This document shows positions 22,659 to 33,516 of a DNA stretch of 64,000 bases, piece by piece (the stretch's first letter is position 1; every line of letters starts with the position of its first letter). The translations under genes were made by a program, and so were the position numbers. Origin of the DNA: Putridiphycobacter sp965230195 (GTDB lineage Bacteria > Bacteroidota > Bacteroidia > Flavobacteriales_D > Crocinitomicaceae); NCBI GenBank assembly GCA_965230195.1, contig OZ245997.1, forward strand, positions 930,001 to 994,000, given 5' to 3'. The notes beneath the pieces were generated by a model. The model saw only the letters and a program-made list of their open reading frames with translations. It had not been told where the DNA came from and did not search any database.

Positions 22659-22711
22659 GAGCGATGGACTCTCTGCACAGTCGAGGCGATTGTGACGACA
22701 TTCAATGACGC

Positions 22712-23584
22712 ATGACGACGGCTGCGTTGATTCTACTGTGCGGTCTTCCTGCCAGCGGCAAATCGACCCTCGTTCGAACACTCTGTCGAGTATGGCGGCG
22801 TTTGGATGTGCCCGTGGACGTCAGCGTGATCTCTGTTGACGCCTTGCAGCGAGAAACGACGTATTCTGCGTCGGATTGGCATGCGGCTCGGGACCGAGCC
22901 TTTACTCTGGCACAAGATGCTCTGCAGCGTGAGAGAGAGGGACGATTGTTGCTGGTCGTGGATGATACCATGTTCTACAGAAGCATGCGGCGCAGATTCT
23001 TCCTCTTGGCAACCGAAATGTCCTGTGCTTTTCATCTGCTTTATGTACAGTGCCCTCTAGACATCTGCATCACGCGCAATGCAGGACGTATGGTATCGCT
23101 GCCAGTGGAGACGATACAGTATGCACATGTGCGGTTTGAATTGCCAGATGGATCTCAGCATTACTGGGAGAGCAATCTGCATACGATCGATACCAGCGTC
23201 GTCGATGTGCGCGACGATACATCATGCACGTTGTTGGCGAATGACCTGTTGGCTTCCTGGCATGCCGCTGTAAAACGTGGAGTGACTTGCGAAGAGAAGG
23301 AACGGAGGCAGAGAGTCGGAACGGAGGCAAATCGACAAATGCTGCATCAGCTGGATCTGAAGATGAGAGCAGCCGTATCCGATACAATGCATCACGTGAA
23401 GAATCGAAGGTGTGATGCAGATCTCGTCGAATGTGCCAAAAGGATCCGCCAGCTTCGAACGAACCATCTGGAAAGATTCAGAGCCTTGATTGCTCAAGGC
23501 AGCGGAACATCTGACAGAACGGTGGAGGCAGCTGTCGAGGCATTCATCCAGGAGATGAGACTCCAGACGTCTGCTGCGTCTTGA
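22712..23584 (+). CDS. PSTK: L-seryl-tRNA(Sec) kinase
   Basis: PSTK phosphorylates Ser-tRNA(Sec), the intermediate that SepSecS converts to selenocysteinyl-tRNA. It is a single exon of 290 residues from ATG 22712. The P-loop LILLCGLPASGKST is at residues 6-19. RLLLVVDDTMFYRSMRR (Walker B-like) is near residue 85, followed by FHLLYVQCPLDICITRN. The C-terminal half is the helical tRNA-binding part. Its presence predicts that the organism makes selenoproteins. Possible confusion is with KTI12, which shares the fold, but the DDTMFYRSMR block and the length fit PSTK. Confidence 0.85.
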   Translation: MTTAALILLCGLPASGKSTLVRTLCRVWRRLDVPVDVSVISVDALQRETTYSASDWHAARDRAFTLAQDALQREREGRLLLVVDDTMFYRSMRRRFFLLATEMSCAFHLLYVQCPLDICITRNAGRMVSLPVETIQYAHVRFELPDGSQHYWESNLHTIDTSVVDVRDDTSCTLLANDLLASWHAAVKRGVTCEEKERRQRVGTEANRQMLHQLDLKMRAAVSDTMHHVKNRRCDADLVECAKRIRQLRTNHLERFRALIAQGSGTSDRTVEAAVEAFIQEMRLQTSAAS

Positions 23585-23599
23585 TCAAAATGTTGAGAT

Positions 23600-23900
23600 C
23601 AGATGCAACGACACAAAAAAGGACTGGATTTCAGAAGGCGTCCTGCGCCTTTTTGCTTCTTTCAGGAAACAACATAGGACCGATTCGCCAAAACCTGCAA
23701 CTTCGACATGGCTTCTGCGCCAATCGGATGCAGTCAGACAACAAGGACTGGGTTTCAGATTCAATGACACAAAAAAGGACCGGCTCATCAAAAAGCTGCA
23801 CACTTCAACATGGCTCATGCATCGATCTGATGCAACGACACAAAAAAGGACTGGATTTCAGAAGGCGTCCTGCGCCTTTTATGCTTTCTTAGAGAGACAA
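23600..23900. repeat. Degenerate direct repeats downstream of PSTK
   Basis: A block of about 48 bp beginning GATGCAACGACACAAAAAAG recurs almost perfectly near 23600 and 23827. Between and around them are weaker copies (AAGGACTGGGTTTCAG near 23743, ACACAAAAAAGGACCG near 23768). The copies alternate with a second degenerate unit containing AACATGGCT. This fills the space between the convergent PSTK and PAN-domain genes. Confidence 0.85.
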
Positions 23901-23961
23901 CAGAGGACTGGTTCATCAACAGAGAGTAGATTCCTCAAGATAGACGCACACAAACTGCTTT

Positions 23962-24943
23962 TCAAAAGAATGCGACTTCCTCGTCTGTGCGGGATGGGAA
24001 CCTCTGGTCACCATGTTCTTGTCTGAAAATAAACATGTGCGCATGAGCAGAAGAAAAAGAATGAGAAGTACCTCTGCGTGAGATCTGGACCCGGTGCTTT
24101 GTCGCCGCGGACACACGTATCGCAAGGTTGTGCCGGGAGATTATCTTTTTTCAGCCAGCATCTAGCTTGATCACGAGCCCAGGTCCATGAAGAACAGCCT
24201 ACAAAGAAGACGAGAATGCAGCTGTATTCAATCAAGACTCTGAGTTGTACGAGGGTCGGCATCACACAGCACGCAACACACGTCGGGTTGATTGACTTGA
24301 TAAACTTGCCGATAATCTCCTCCTGGTCTATCTTCCCCGTAGATAGCGTAGCAGGAATATCTTGGTCTCTACCCAACAACGTGCATTTTCTTTGGGTTTG
24401 TAAAAATGTCATTGAAGAGCACGGGACGCACCTGTTCTAATTCATTGCGTCCGTCACACGAAGGGCACGGTTCTGGATTGACTGCGGCGGATTTATGCCA
24501 ACATTTGTCCTTGCCTGTGTGATACACGAATGCACTGCAATCTAGTTCGCATACCAATGACATTTATAGGAATTTCTATTTGTTAGGTTTACAGGGTCCA
24601 ACTTGGCGGCACCTTTCGCAGCACTTGTCCGCACTCCCGAGTCCATCGATCTCGTCAATATTGTTTCCTGCGGCCAGCGATCAGTTTTATTCAAATAGTA
24701 CGGTCTCACCTGGCCAATTTGTTCCGTGGAAGATCACATCGCAGCCTACAGGAATTGTTCAGAGATCTTAGAAATCGCTTATCATGTTCACTTGGTTGGT
24801 TGACGTCGTCCGTGTTTCTTGCGCAAGGAACGGTATCCTTGGACATGGCTCCCTGCGAAACTCTTGTGTTCTAGATACTCGCGAACAAACAAGGATCTAA
24901 CCGCAGCCGAGAGCAGCAGCGTCAATGCGACCGCGACGAGCAT
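23962..24943 (-). CDS. Secreted protein with two PAN/apple-like domains
   Basis: Exon 1 from ATG 24943 encodes a hydrophobic signal or anchor (MLVAVALTLLLSAAVRSLFV). Domain 1 is assembled over three exons: CDVIFHGTNWPG, NNIDEIDGLGSADKCCERC, then CSAFVYHTGKDKCWHKS. Domain 2 has CYAIYGEDRPG, VNQPDVCCVLC and CSSWTWARDQARCWLKKDN. The pattern C...W.G.DI....CC..C....C..W.....CWLK is that of PAN/apple modules, which bind carbohydrate or protein outside the cell. Introns are 42-60 nt. The end EEVAFF-TGA is at 23962-23964. The ligand is unknown. It stands close to the divergent small gene at 25060. Confidence 0.75.
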
Positions 24944-25059
24944 CTTGAGCCACAGCACTGCAGAAAAACACTTCGAGTTGAACTTTCGAGTTCGGTAACG
25001 AAGAAACGGCGAGGTCACGCAAAGCGAGAGATCACAGCGCGCAGTCGGCCCCCGGTAAA

Positions 25060-25694
25060 ATGGCGTCGCTGAACATTTACGCGCCAGATAACTCCCAGAC
25101 GACGATTTTTACGCGGAGTAACGCACCGAGAAGACTTGAGCAAAGCGCTGGACAACGGTCGGCACTCGCCACGGAAATCGTCACAGACAGATCGCAGCAC
25201 ACGCATGCAGATCTCAGCTTTAATACCTCGATAATGTCTGTGATGACGAATCAACTGGATTAGGAGGTTCTGGAATCTTCTGCCTGTCGAACCTTCTCCG
25301 TCACGTCGTCCTTACCAGACTTCGGAAGGCTGTGGATTGCCGATGAGGATGGATCCCTGGACTGCAATCCGTCAATCTGCACATTGAGAACATCCCAGTG
25401 CCGGCAGTTGACGAAGCGAACACGCATGTGCGGTCATCGTTCTCAACTTATGAGGTATTGCTGAAGGGAGACCAACTTCACGCCTTTCGTTCCTTGGACC
25501 TTTTCTTTTCAGTCAGAACGAGGATTCAAGTTCGGTGTTAACACTGAAAGCATCTAGGTGAGCTTGGGTACCAGAAGGCATGCCTCACCACGAGGCAAAT
25601 AAGATAACAAAGTCGCGACGACGTCTTAGCGGAAGAAGTCGACGATGAGAGGATTGCCCGAGACGGCGAATGGAGAACATGGAACAACAACTGA
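25060..25694 (+). CDS. Small unidentified spliced gene
   Basis: ATG 25060 begins MASLNIYAPDNSQTTIFTRS and the frame runs to about 25260. A second exon-like piece reads LHIENIPVPAVDEANTHVRS (about 25377-25456). The last piece, LAEEVDDERIARDGEWRTWN, ends with TGA at 25692-25694. Introns would be about 40-100 nt. The product would be hydrophilic and about 150 residues. I do not recognise it. Its 3' end faces the thylakoid-lumen protein gene. Confidence 0.45.
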
Positions 25695-25945
25695 GCCTAG
25701 CAATTGGGGTTTCACATGGCAGATCGTTCACAAAACCACAGAAATCCATGGACGAAGAAGCGAAACAAGTCAAGATTCCATCCGAGGCAGCCGATGGAGG
25801 ACCTGGAATGCTTGAGTTGTCGCGATCCCTTTTCCTTCCACCCTTCACCGTCTGGCGCTTCGAATCTTCTGCGCCGCATCGATCTCTGATTGTGGCACCT
25901 GCATGTACTCTTTTATTCTGTTCCGATTACGATCGGCGTCATGAA

Positions 25946-26768
25946 TCATGCGCCTTCACGCCACGCAACCTGTTCCAAGAGGTCGGAGAGTGTTCGGATG
26001 GCCTCGTCCACAACCGCGTTCCTCTCTTCGATAAACTCTGGTCGGATGCCGCGTCCACTGTAAGTCAAGACGGCACCAATGGATGCATAGACACCATCCA
26101 CAACCTAGATGCTGTATTTTGGCCGGTTCATTCCTGCTTCTTGACGCACACCTCCGTTTCTCCCTTTTCTCCAAATCCCCCATATCGGATCGACACGCTC
26201 TGTTCCTTTTCCCTACCGGATATCACGGCAGCCACAATGGGCGTCGCTTGGCCGACCATTCTCAGCCGACGCGCCATTCCTGTCCTCGTACAGGCGTCAG
26301 TCATCCTTCTCTTCAGTGAAGTAGCTTACATCAACCTGGCAATTGCGGATTGAGCTCTCGGCGTTCGATGCTTCGCTGTGGCGTTTCCGCAACCAACTAA
26401 ACCAACCAGGTCGTGCTTGTTTGAAACGGAAGTGTGTCTCTGACCTGTATTCGACGCAGCACGCTTCGGGCGTCGAGCAGGATGATCAGTGCCTGTTGTA
26501 ATTCGAGATCCGGACGCATGGCCTTTCGTGTGACGTCTTCCAAGACATTCGCGTTGGTCTCTGGCTTCTCTGCCAACACCAGGGCCATAGGTATCAGGCT
26601 CAGCATTGCTCGTCGAGTCAAGAGATGTCTCGGCGATATCCCGTCCTGCGCGCGTGACTGTCCTCCATTCCTGCAAGGAGGCCGCGCTGCATCAGCGCCA
26701 CTGTCCCGGTCCAGATTATGAGCTCGTGGAGTCGCAGAAGGCGAGACGCCGATCACAGTGAGGCGCAT
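25946..26768 (-). CDS. Probable thylakoid-lumen protein with bipartite plastid targeting
   Basis: From ATG 26768 the product starts with a basic, Ser/Arg-rich transit-like region. A twin-arginine, hydrophobic lumen-type signal follows (RRAMLSLIPMALVLAEKPET). The mature part reads ANVLEDVTRKAMRPDLELQQ, ALIILLDARSVLRRIQ, then TPIVAAVISGREKEQSVSIR. The last exon gives VVDGVYASIGAVLTYSGRGI and ends QVAWREGA at 25946. Three introns of about 45-60 nt are inferred and all keep frame. The layout resembles small plant lumenal proteins of unknown function; I cannot name the family. Its start is about 38 bp from the divergent BOP1 start. Confidence 0.62.
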
Positions 26769-26805
26769 CGCGAATGCGTCGTTGATCTTTCCATTTGGCG
26801 AGCAG

Positions 26806-29551
26806 ATGATGAAGCGCACGAGAGCAGAGTCGAGCTCGGCGGCGGTCGATGATATCGAGCCCTCTCCTGCGACAGATCTCGTCGAATTCGAAGTGCTGGA
26901 AATCGACAGCGGCGGCAGCGACATTGGCAGCGAGGACCCAGCATCCAGTGACGAGGAGCTGGAGTCCCTTCCAGATGATTCAGAAAACGATGCCGAAGAT
27001 GCGCACCGTTCTTCAGAAGTGGACAGCGACGAGGACGCCCAGTCCATCGATCTGGAAGAAATCAAAAGAGAAGGCGAAGAGATACTCAAATTACAAGAAC
27101 GGTGCTCACTCTTCTCCTTTCACTGTGCATTGCCTCATCGGGAAACGGATGATAGAGATCGATTGGGCATCGGACACGATCCAGGAAGCGATTCCTCAGA
27201 AGATGAGCGCCGGAATCGCAACACGGGTCATCTCTCGCACTGTGTCCTGTAGAAGATCGTGTGTGTTTGTGCAGTTGGCGATGTTCCATTGAAATGGTAT
27301 CAGCACGAGGATCATATCGGCTACGACATAAACGGAAAAAAGATTACAAAATCCGAAAGAAAAGATCGATTGGATCGCTTGTTGGAGAAGATGGACAAGG
27401 ATGGATTGGTGACAAGTTTTCACGATCCTTAAACGACGAAGAGGTTCAGATCTCGAGAGAGGACCTAAGAATGCTGTTGAATATCAAGAAAGGCAAACTG
27501 CCCGATGCACAGATGGAGCCGTACTTTGAGTATCCCAACTGGTTCTCCAGCAAAATACGCATTCATCCCCTCTCGAATGCTCTCAAACCCAAATCAAGGT
27601 TGTCAGACGCGGGGCATTCGAAGTGGGTGCCGGATGTTCTGTTTGCAGTTTTGTACCGTCACAGTATGAAGAACGAAAGGTGGCTCAGTTGGTCCAGGCC
27701 TTAAAGTCTGGGATCATTAAGAAAGCAGATCGTGCGCCGCGAGATCCGGATGATCCGTATATGATCTGGGCAGAAGATGGAAGGTATGAACGCGAGGGTA
27801 GCCGATTGGCTTATCTGCAGCCACCGAAAAGACCGCTGCCTGGTCATGATGAATCGTACCATCCTCCTAAAGAATACCTCCCCACAAAAGCAAACGCCTC
27901 TCACTCTTTATAGACATTGAGACAACTCTCATTTAAAGTGAGAAAAAAGCAATGGAGGAGCAGAATGAAAAATACAAAGAAGATTCGTATCCCAAGTTCA
28001 TTCCGCAGTCTTTTGATTTTCTTAGAAAGGCGAGAAAAGCATAAGGCAAAATGGTAGAAATGAAGATTGAGAAGTTTAGGTTCCTGGTTACGAGAGATAT
28101 GCTCGGGAAGTTTTCGAGCGATGTTTGGACTTGTTTATGTGTCCCAGAATGAAACCTAGGCGACAGAATCAGGCCACAGACAGACGGCAGCTCTTTCCGG
28201 ACTTACCTAAACCCAAAGATCTCCAACCGTTTCCCACAGTACTTTATCTCAAATACATTGGGCACAAAGGAAAGGTAAGGACGCTGCGATGATACACTCC
28301 CTGTTGAATAGCGCCTCTAGGTTCGATCTCTAAGCGTTGATCCTTCAGGTCAATGGCTCGTTTCTGGATCCGATGATGGTACAGCCAAAGTGTGGGAAGT
28401 AGGTCACACATCTGATTAAAAAAGAGTGATTGGGTCCTTGGGTTTTGACAGGACGCTGTGTTTTTACATTCGCGAGCTCAACACCTGTCAGACGCGTTGT
28501 CTGGCATCCAAAGATGAAAGTGTTGTCGATTGTGGCGGGGAAGCATCTCATGCTGATACCTGTGGCCCTTCCTCAGTCAAGTCCATCTCTGCCCAAAAGC
28601 ATTCTGAGAATCTCGGCAGCGGAGACGCGAGAAGATACTTCTGCGTTTGTGAAATGGTCCCAAAGAGCAGATGGTGGCATTGATGTCGAGCATCCTTTCT
28701 TGGTCGACGATGTTGCTTGGCACTCGCAGGGAGACTACTTTGCGACAGTTCAGCCGACGGGAGGCACGAAAGTGAGTGAGTCCGCATGAAAACGCTGCGT
28801 ATGTGATTTCTGGTATGCTCTCAGTCTGTCTTGATTCATCGCCTTTCGCACAAGGCAACACAGAATCCGTTTAAGAAGAGCCACGGAAAAATGGTGCAAG
28901 TGCACTTCCATCTAACAAAACCTCACTTCATCGTCCTGGCAGAAGATAGAGTATAAGTCCTATCACCAATGGCACATACACATCTTGTGCCATAGTTAAG
29001 GATCTACGATTTGATCAAACAGAAGATCGTGAAGAAACTCTCGATCAAGAGAAAGGGATCCATGACATGTATGGATATGCATCGAGGTGCACAACTTGTT
29101 GCTGTCACATCAGCGATTCCCTTACTCGAATGAAATGGAACTGTAGGTGGCGAGAATCTGTTGGTGGGCGGAGAAGATAACCAACTGGCTTGGTACGATC
29201 TGGACTTATCCGTCCGTCCCTACAAGGCGCTGAAATTCCACAAACACGCCATTCGGAGTGTCCGCTTTCATCCAAGCTACCCACTCTTCGCCTCCGCATC
29301 CGACGATGCCACAGTCCAGGTCATACCGTTGTGTCGGATGATTATATATGGGCGAATGCATGATGTGACAGGTCTTCCATGGTATGGTCTATGAGGATTT
29401 GACCATGAATGCTCTCATCGTCCCAGTGAAGATTCTTCGAGGACATACCTTTACCGATTTCTCTGGAGTATTGGATTGCATCTTTCATCCGACCCAACCA
29501 TGGCTCTTTACAGCAGGGGGCGATGGGAACATTCATCTATACACCAATTGA
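26806..29551 (+). CDS. BOP1: BOP1/ERB1 ribosome biogenesis WD40 protein
   Basis: BOP1 with PES1 and WDR12 processes 27S/32S pre-rRNA in the nucleolus during 60S assembly. The N-terminal exon is acidic (LESLPDDSENDAEDAHRSSE). It is followed by the BOP1 N-terminal domain: GDVPLKWYQHEDHIGYDING, LDRLLEKMDKDG, DAQMEPYFEYPNWFSSKIRI and HPLSNALKPKSRFVPS. A run of WD40 exons ends with GHTFTDFSGVLDCIFHPTQP and LFTAGGDGNIHLYTN, TGA at 29549-29551. Many introns of about 40-60 nt interrupt it. It converges on PDC-E2 with only 11 bp between the stop codons. Identity is secure; not every WD40 exon boundary was fixed. Confidence 0.92.
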
Positions 29552-29562
29552 CAAGACATCTT

Positions 29563-31268
29563 CTACACGAGAAGTGGCAATGGATGTTCTATGTATTGCC
29601 GAAAGGCTGTTAGGAAGCGATGTGCCAGATCTCCATCAAACACACGATGATCTGCCGTTAGCGTAACCGTCATCTTTGGGATCATCGCGAGTTGCCGAGT
29701 CCCTTGGACGTAGCCAATCTCTGAATGCGATCCGCCGACAGCCATGATGCAACTGTGAGGGAGATTGATGATGGCACAGAAGGAATCGATACCAAACATT
29801 CCAGTCATGCACTCCATATCTTCTATTCAGATGGTGGCCTCTGTACCCAAATTGGAGATGGTGAAGGTGCCGCCGATGAACTCCTCCGGTTTGAGTGCGT
29901 CGTTTCGTGCTTTCGTTGCCAGATCGCGAATTTCTTGAGCGATTGTCTTGAGAGTTTTGCCGTCGGCCTGTTTCACGATGGGAGTGATGAGCCCCGTCGG
30001 TGTCGAGACAGCAATCGAGATATCCACAGATGTCCATGGCTTTAGGCACAGCTCCTTTTCATCCCAATAAGCATTGGCTGATGGAACGTCGCGTAAGGAC
30101 AAGGCCACTGCCTTTGTCACGAAATCGTTCAGCGATATCTACAGCATCTCTAACTCTCATAGTTGATGACATAGCGAAAAATGTCACACTTTTGCGCCAG
30201 CAGATTTGAGTGTCTCGCGTAGCTGCTGCACCTCAGTGATATCACAGTCGATGCTGAAATAGATACCGGGGATCGTTGTCTTGGCTTGAAGAACTCTCTG
30301 TGCAATGACTCTGCGCATTTGCGTCAGAGGAATGTCACGATAGTTTGTTGGCGGCGCAGTTTTGGGCTCTTCTGCCTTTGGCTTGTCCTGCTTAGTACGC
30401 GGTGTGGAGGGCGGAGCAACGGAGACCGGATCTGGAGGCGCCATTGCTCGCAGAACGTCTTCCTTTGTGACAATGCCTTTCGGTCCTGTCGCCCGAAGAT
30501 CGTTGAGCACAAGGCCTTTCTCACGGGCTAGCTTCCTTGCAGCGGGACCGATCTTGACATCCTCCACCTCCATCCCAAACGTATCGGCACGCAGACAAAT
30601 CGCGTGGCAAATGGCACCGTTTGATGGACAGGCAACGGCGATGCTTCGGACACCGTCTGCGTGGGTGTCTCACTAGATTCCGGTCCTTTATAAGACTGGA
30701 AGGCCGGGACATCTTTCTTCTCTTCGAACAGAACGGCAATAGGTGTGCCGACCTAAGACTCTCCCCTTCTGCCAGAATCGCACGCGAGAGATCGATCGTG
30801 TCACTTCGATGTCTTTTGTTCCAGCCGCCACCAGAATCTTCGCGATGATGCCTTCGTCCATCGTATCGAAGTCCAACGTCGCTTTGTCGGTTTCGATCTC
30901 GGCAATGGTATCTCCGCTCTCGACTGCTGTTCCTTCCTTCACGTGCCAACGCAGCAATCCTCCTTTCGTCATGGTCGGCGACAAACTGGGCATCTCCACA
31001 ATCTACGTCATCCCCATTCTTTCTCACTCTTTCTCACTCATAAATCACTGTGTGAGAAGGAAGCGTTGATAACAAACGTAACAGAAATGACCTCCTCCAA
31101 TACGGCGTCTCCGCTCTGCCATACACTCGCCGTCAACATTGCCAAATGCGATCGCGTTGTCGTCGGGCCCCACGTTGGACGGCGATTGACGACGAAAGGC
31201 CGCGTCTCTGTTGCAACAATAGAAGCATGGCGTAGCACTGCACGGAATAGAGAACGTGACGGCAGCAT
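29563..31268 (-). CDS. Dihydrolipoamide acetyltransferase, E2 of the pyruvate dehydrogenase complex, mitochondrial type
   Basis: E2 transfers the acetyl group from lipoate to CoA. The first exon (ATG 31268) encodes an Arg/Ser-rich presequence, MLPSRSLFRAVLRHASIVAT, of mitochondrial type. The lipoyl domain follows: IVEMPSLSPTMTKGGLLRW and EIETDKATLDFDTMDEG with the lipoylated Lys. A Pro/Lys-rich linker leads to the peripheral-subunit-binding motif (ARKLAREKGLVLNDLRATGP). The catalytic domain starts IPLTQMRRVIAQRV, has TFTISNLG, and ends with ADHRVFDGD containing the catalytic His. At least four short introns are inferred. The usual HRVVDG is HRVFDG here. The lipoyl domain and presequence favour a mitochondrial rather than plastid enzyme. 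Confidence 0.9.
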
Positions 31269-31396
31269 CAGACGAGAATCGTCATACAGACGGGCGTCTC
31301 AGACACGACCGGCCATTCCACCCATTTCGCCATTTCTCGTCGTCATTCTGTCCGCTAAGACTGTCCCCTTTCCTCTTTCCCTTTGCCACATACACA

Positions 31397-31970
31397 ATGC
31401 ATGCGAGATCTCTCGGTAGCAAAACGGCTCTAGGCGGTGCGTCTCTTTTTTGAGATCTCTCTGTGTTTTGTCCCTTCGTGAAAGAACCCTTGTATCGATG
31501 CCTGTTTGTCATTGGACAGGGACTATGCCTTCTGCACTGCGTCGTGCCCCTCCACCTCGTCTCGCTTTTCAGCCCGTCGTGGCCAAGACATCGTTGGAGT
31601 TTATCCGCGGGATCGAAGAGAAATCCGTTCCAGATGTTCGTCTGACACGTTCGGTGGACGGGACGAATGGAACGGCGATTTTTCGATTTACAACGCCGTC
31701 CATTTTGTCCGAGTCTGACGAACTGGGTGACATTACAGGTATGGCTGGATTAGACATGGGATTCGCTGAAATGTGCGATCAGGTCTTTACATGATCGATG
31801 ACGAAGGCGTACTGCAGACCGTTGAGCATCGGAGAAATCCACATAGATCGTGTGGTGATCGATGGTCATCTTCAGATAAGCTGTTTGTATGACCCAGGTG
31901 TCTAGAAATGCGGACTGTCGACTTGAACAGCCATTTAAGGAGTGATACAGGTACTGTTCTAACGCAATGA
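31397..31970 (+). CDS. PSB28: Photosystem II assembly factor Psb28, C-terminus unresolved
   Basis: Psb28 binds early CP47 assembly intermediates of photosystem II at the stromal face. A short first exon (MHARSLG, ATG 31397) can be joined over about 110 nt to TMPSALRRAPPPRLAFQPVV, a transit-like stretch. The Psb28 core follows: SLEFIRGIEEKSVPDVRLTR, SVDGTNGTAIFRF, ITG, then LYMIDDEGVLQTV after a 45-nt intron. The conserved remainder of the family (about 45 residues beginning 'AKF.NG.P') was not found downstream. Without another intron the frame continues into unrelated residues and stops near 31890. Either a final exon was missed or the copy is truncated. The end coordinate is approximate. Confidence 0.7.
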
Positions 31971-31989
31971 TTTCACTCGTTCGTCTAGA

Positions 31990-33516
31990 TACCAATCAAT
32001 CCACCCACATCGAAAAAAGGAGATTATGTACGTTCTAATGGTTGGAAAGTAAGAAGGAAAGATGCCAACAACGAAATCCAGAACCTAGTTTCACATCACT
32101 CGCAAAAAAATCGACCTCTTTTACTGTACAGAAGATCCTGAAACGGGATCATTGTCTGCCGTGCACGGTGTGGTCCAGTCGGGGACTCATTGGCAGGCAT
32201 CTTGTCACCATTGCCGCCTAGTTGTCCTCTCACAAGTCTGATGATTAGCCAGATGACATGCACGGACACTTTGGATTGGATCGAACACTGCATGCCAAGG
32301 CGCATGATGCCTACTGTGAACCACTGTAACATGAAACTAACCGACAAAATGAAATTACCGTCGTCGGATGCGGCGCCGGATATCGATGGATTCCCCATAA
32401 TTTCTCTCTTACCCACGTACCGCAACGTGATTTGTTACACTCGTTTTGTTTTGAATCATCTTTGTTCTGCAATCAGGTATCATTGACAGAAACGGGCGAG
32501 GATGTGTTAAAAACATTTTGATTTCTACCTTTCTAGAAAATCGGCAGCGTCTGGTGAGCTCCACAGAGGACGATATTGTGCTTCCAGATGGGCATCAAAG
32601 GGTTGGTGATGAGTTTAGGTAGACATAGGATGAAAGCAGAAAGCAACATTCCTTGTAAAAACAGAAGCAAAACGACTGTGTGCGGAAAAACAATCGAAAT
32701 GTTAATGAACAGCTTCTCAAGATTCTTAGCACATGTATGGCGAACATCGTCGACGCGTCGGAAGCGGAGTGCACACAATACAATACTTGGCGAGATGCTT
32801 ATTGCTTTGGAAAGTGCACCACCTGGCAACAGCCAATTCTCGAGTAAAGATTCTTCAGAGTCCCATGGAATCACACATCGACAACGACCAGGTGATGAAA
32901 CTAGCAATTCCTGAAAGGCCTCTTGGATGGGGATATATCGAACGCCGTCGAAAGGAGTTTCTCGAAATCCACTTTGCTCAGATCTGTCAGCCAAGGATTG
33001 ATCTAGGTACCATCCTGACGCCTGACGTCGGAGGAAATCATCTTCGCCGGATTCCTCGTTATCGAATCGAACTGAAGCTGCACCGGCCAACCTCTGTGAG
33101 ACAATTGTCAGACAGGCCATCCGCGCGAACTCTTCTAGTGACATGCCAATAATCAGACACGTTGGACACACAGCCACTTCTGGCATGCAAACTGTCAGCT
33201 GCCCTCTGTCTGGCGACGGCCATCCACATTCTCTCAGCCAGTGCCCAAGTAAGGCTGCTGAGAATTCTGTTGGCCATTTGAGCATCCGAGATTTCCAGTC
33301 GTCACACCAGCCATGCAGAGGGTGCCGGATCTTAGAGAACAAACTGGTCGATCTCGGTGTCATAGAGATCAGACTTTCCTCGGGGACAGTTTCATCAATG
33401 CTTAGACGTCTGGATACCGAGTCCGATTCAAGGTTCGAGACTGGACAGTCTTGCTGGACAGAAACCACATCTGGATTGGGCTTGACCTGTCTCCTGTCCG
33501 TGCCGCAGGGAGGCAT
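31990..33516 (-). CDS. Unidentified putative membrane protein
   Basis: A minus-strand frame open for 327 codons (33516 to 32533) has a polar N-terminal part (LSIDETVPEESLISMTPRS) and a middle reading DGVRYIPIQEAFQELL. At its end are one or two hydrophobic stretches (FPHTVVLLLFLQGMLLSAFI). Coding-like pieces continue leftwards (FILSVSFMLQWFTVGIMRL near 32340), so the gene may extend to about 31990 or overlap Psb28's 3' side. I do not recognise the family. The N-terminus upstream of about 33350 may not be coding. Codon usage looks like that of the neighbours. Confidence 0.4.

Noticed and set aside
26769..27089. N-terminal extension of the lumenal protein into the BOP1 first exon
   Set aside because: The extension is Ser-rich antisense of the acidic BOP1 N-terminus. 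The ATG at 26768 gives a sensible transit peptide.
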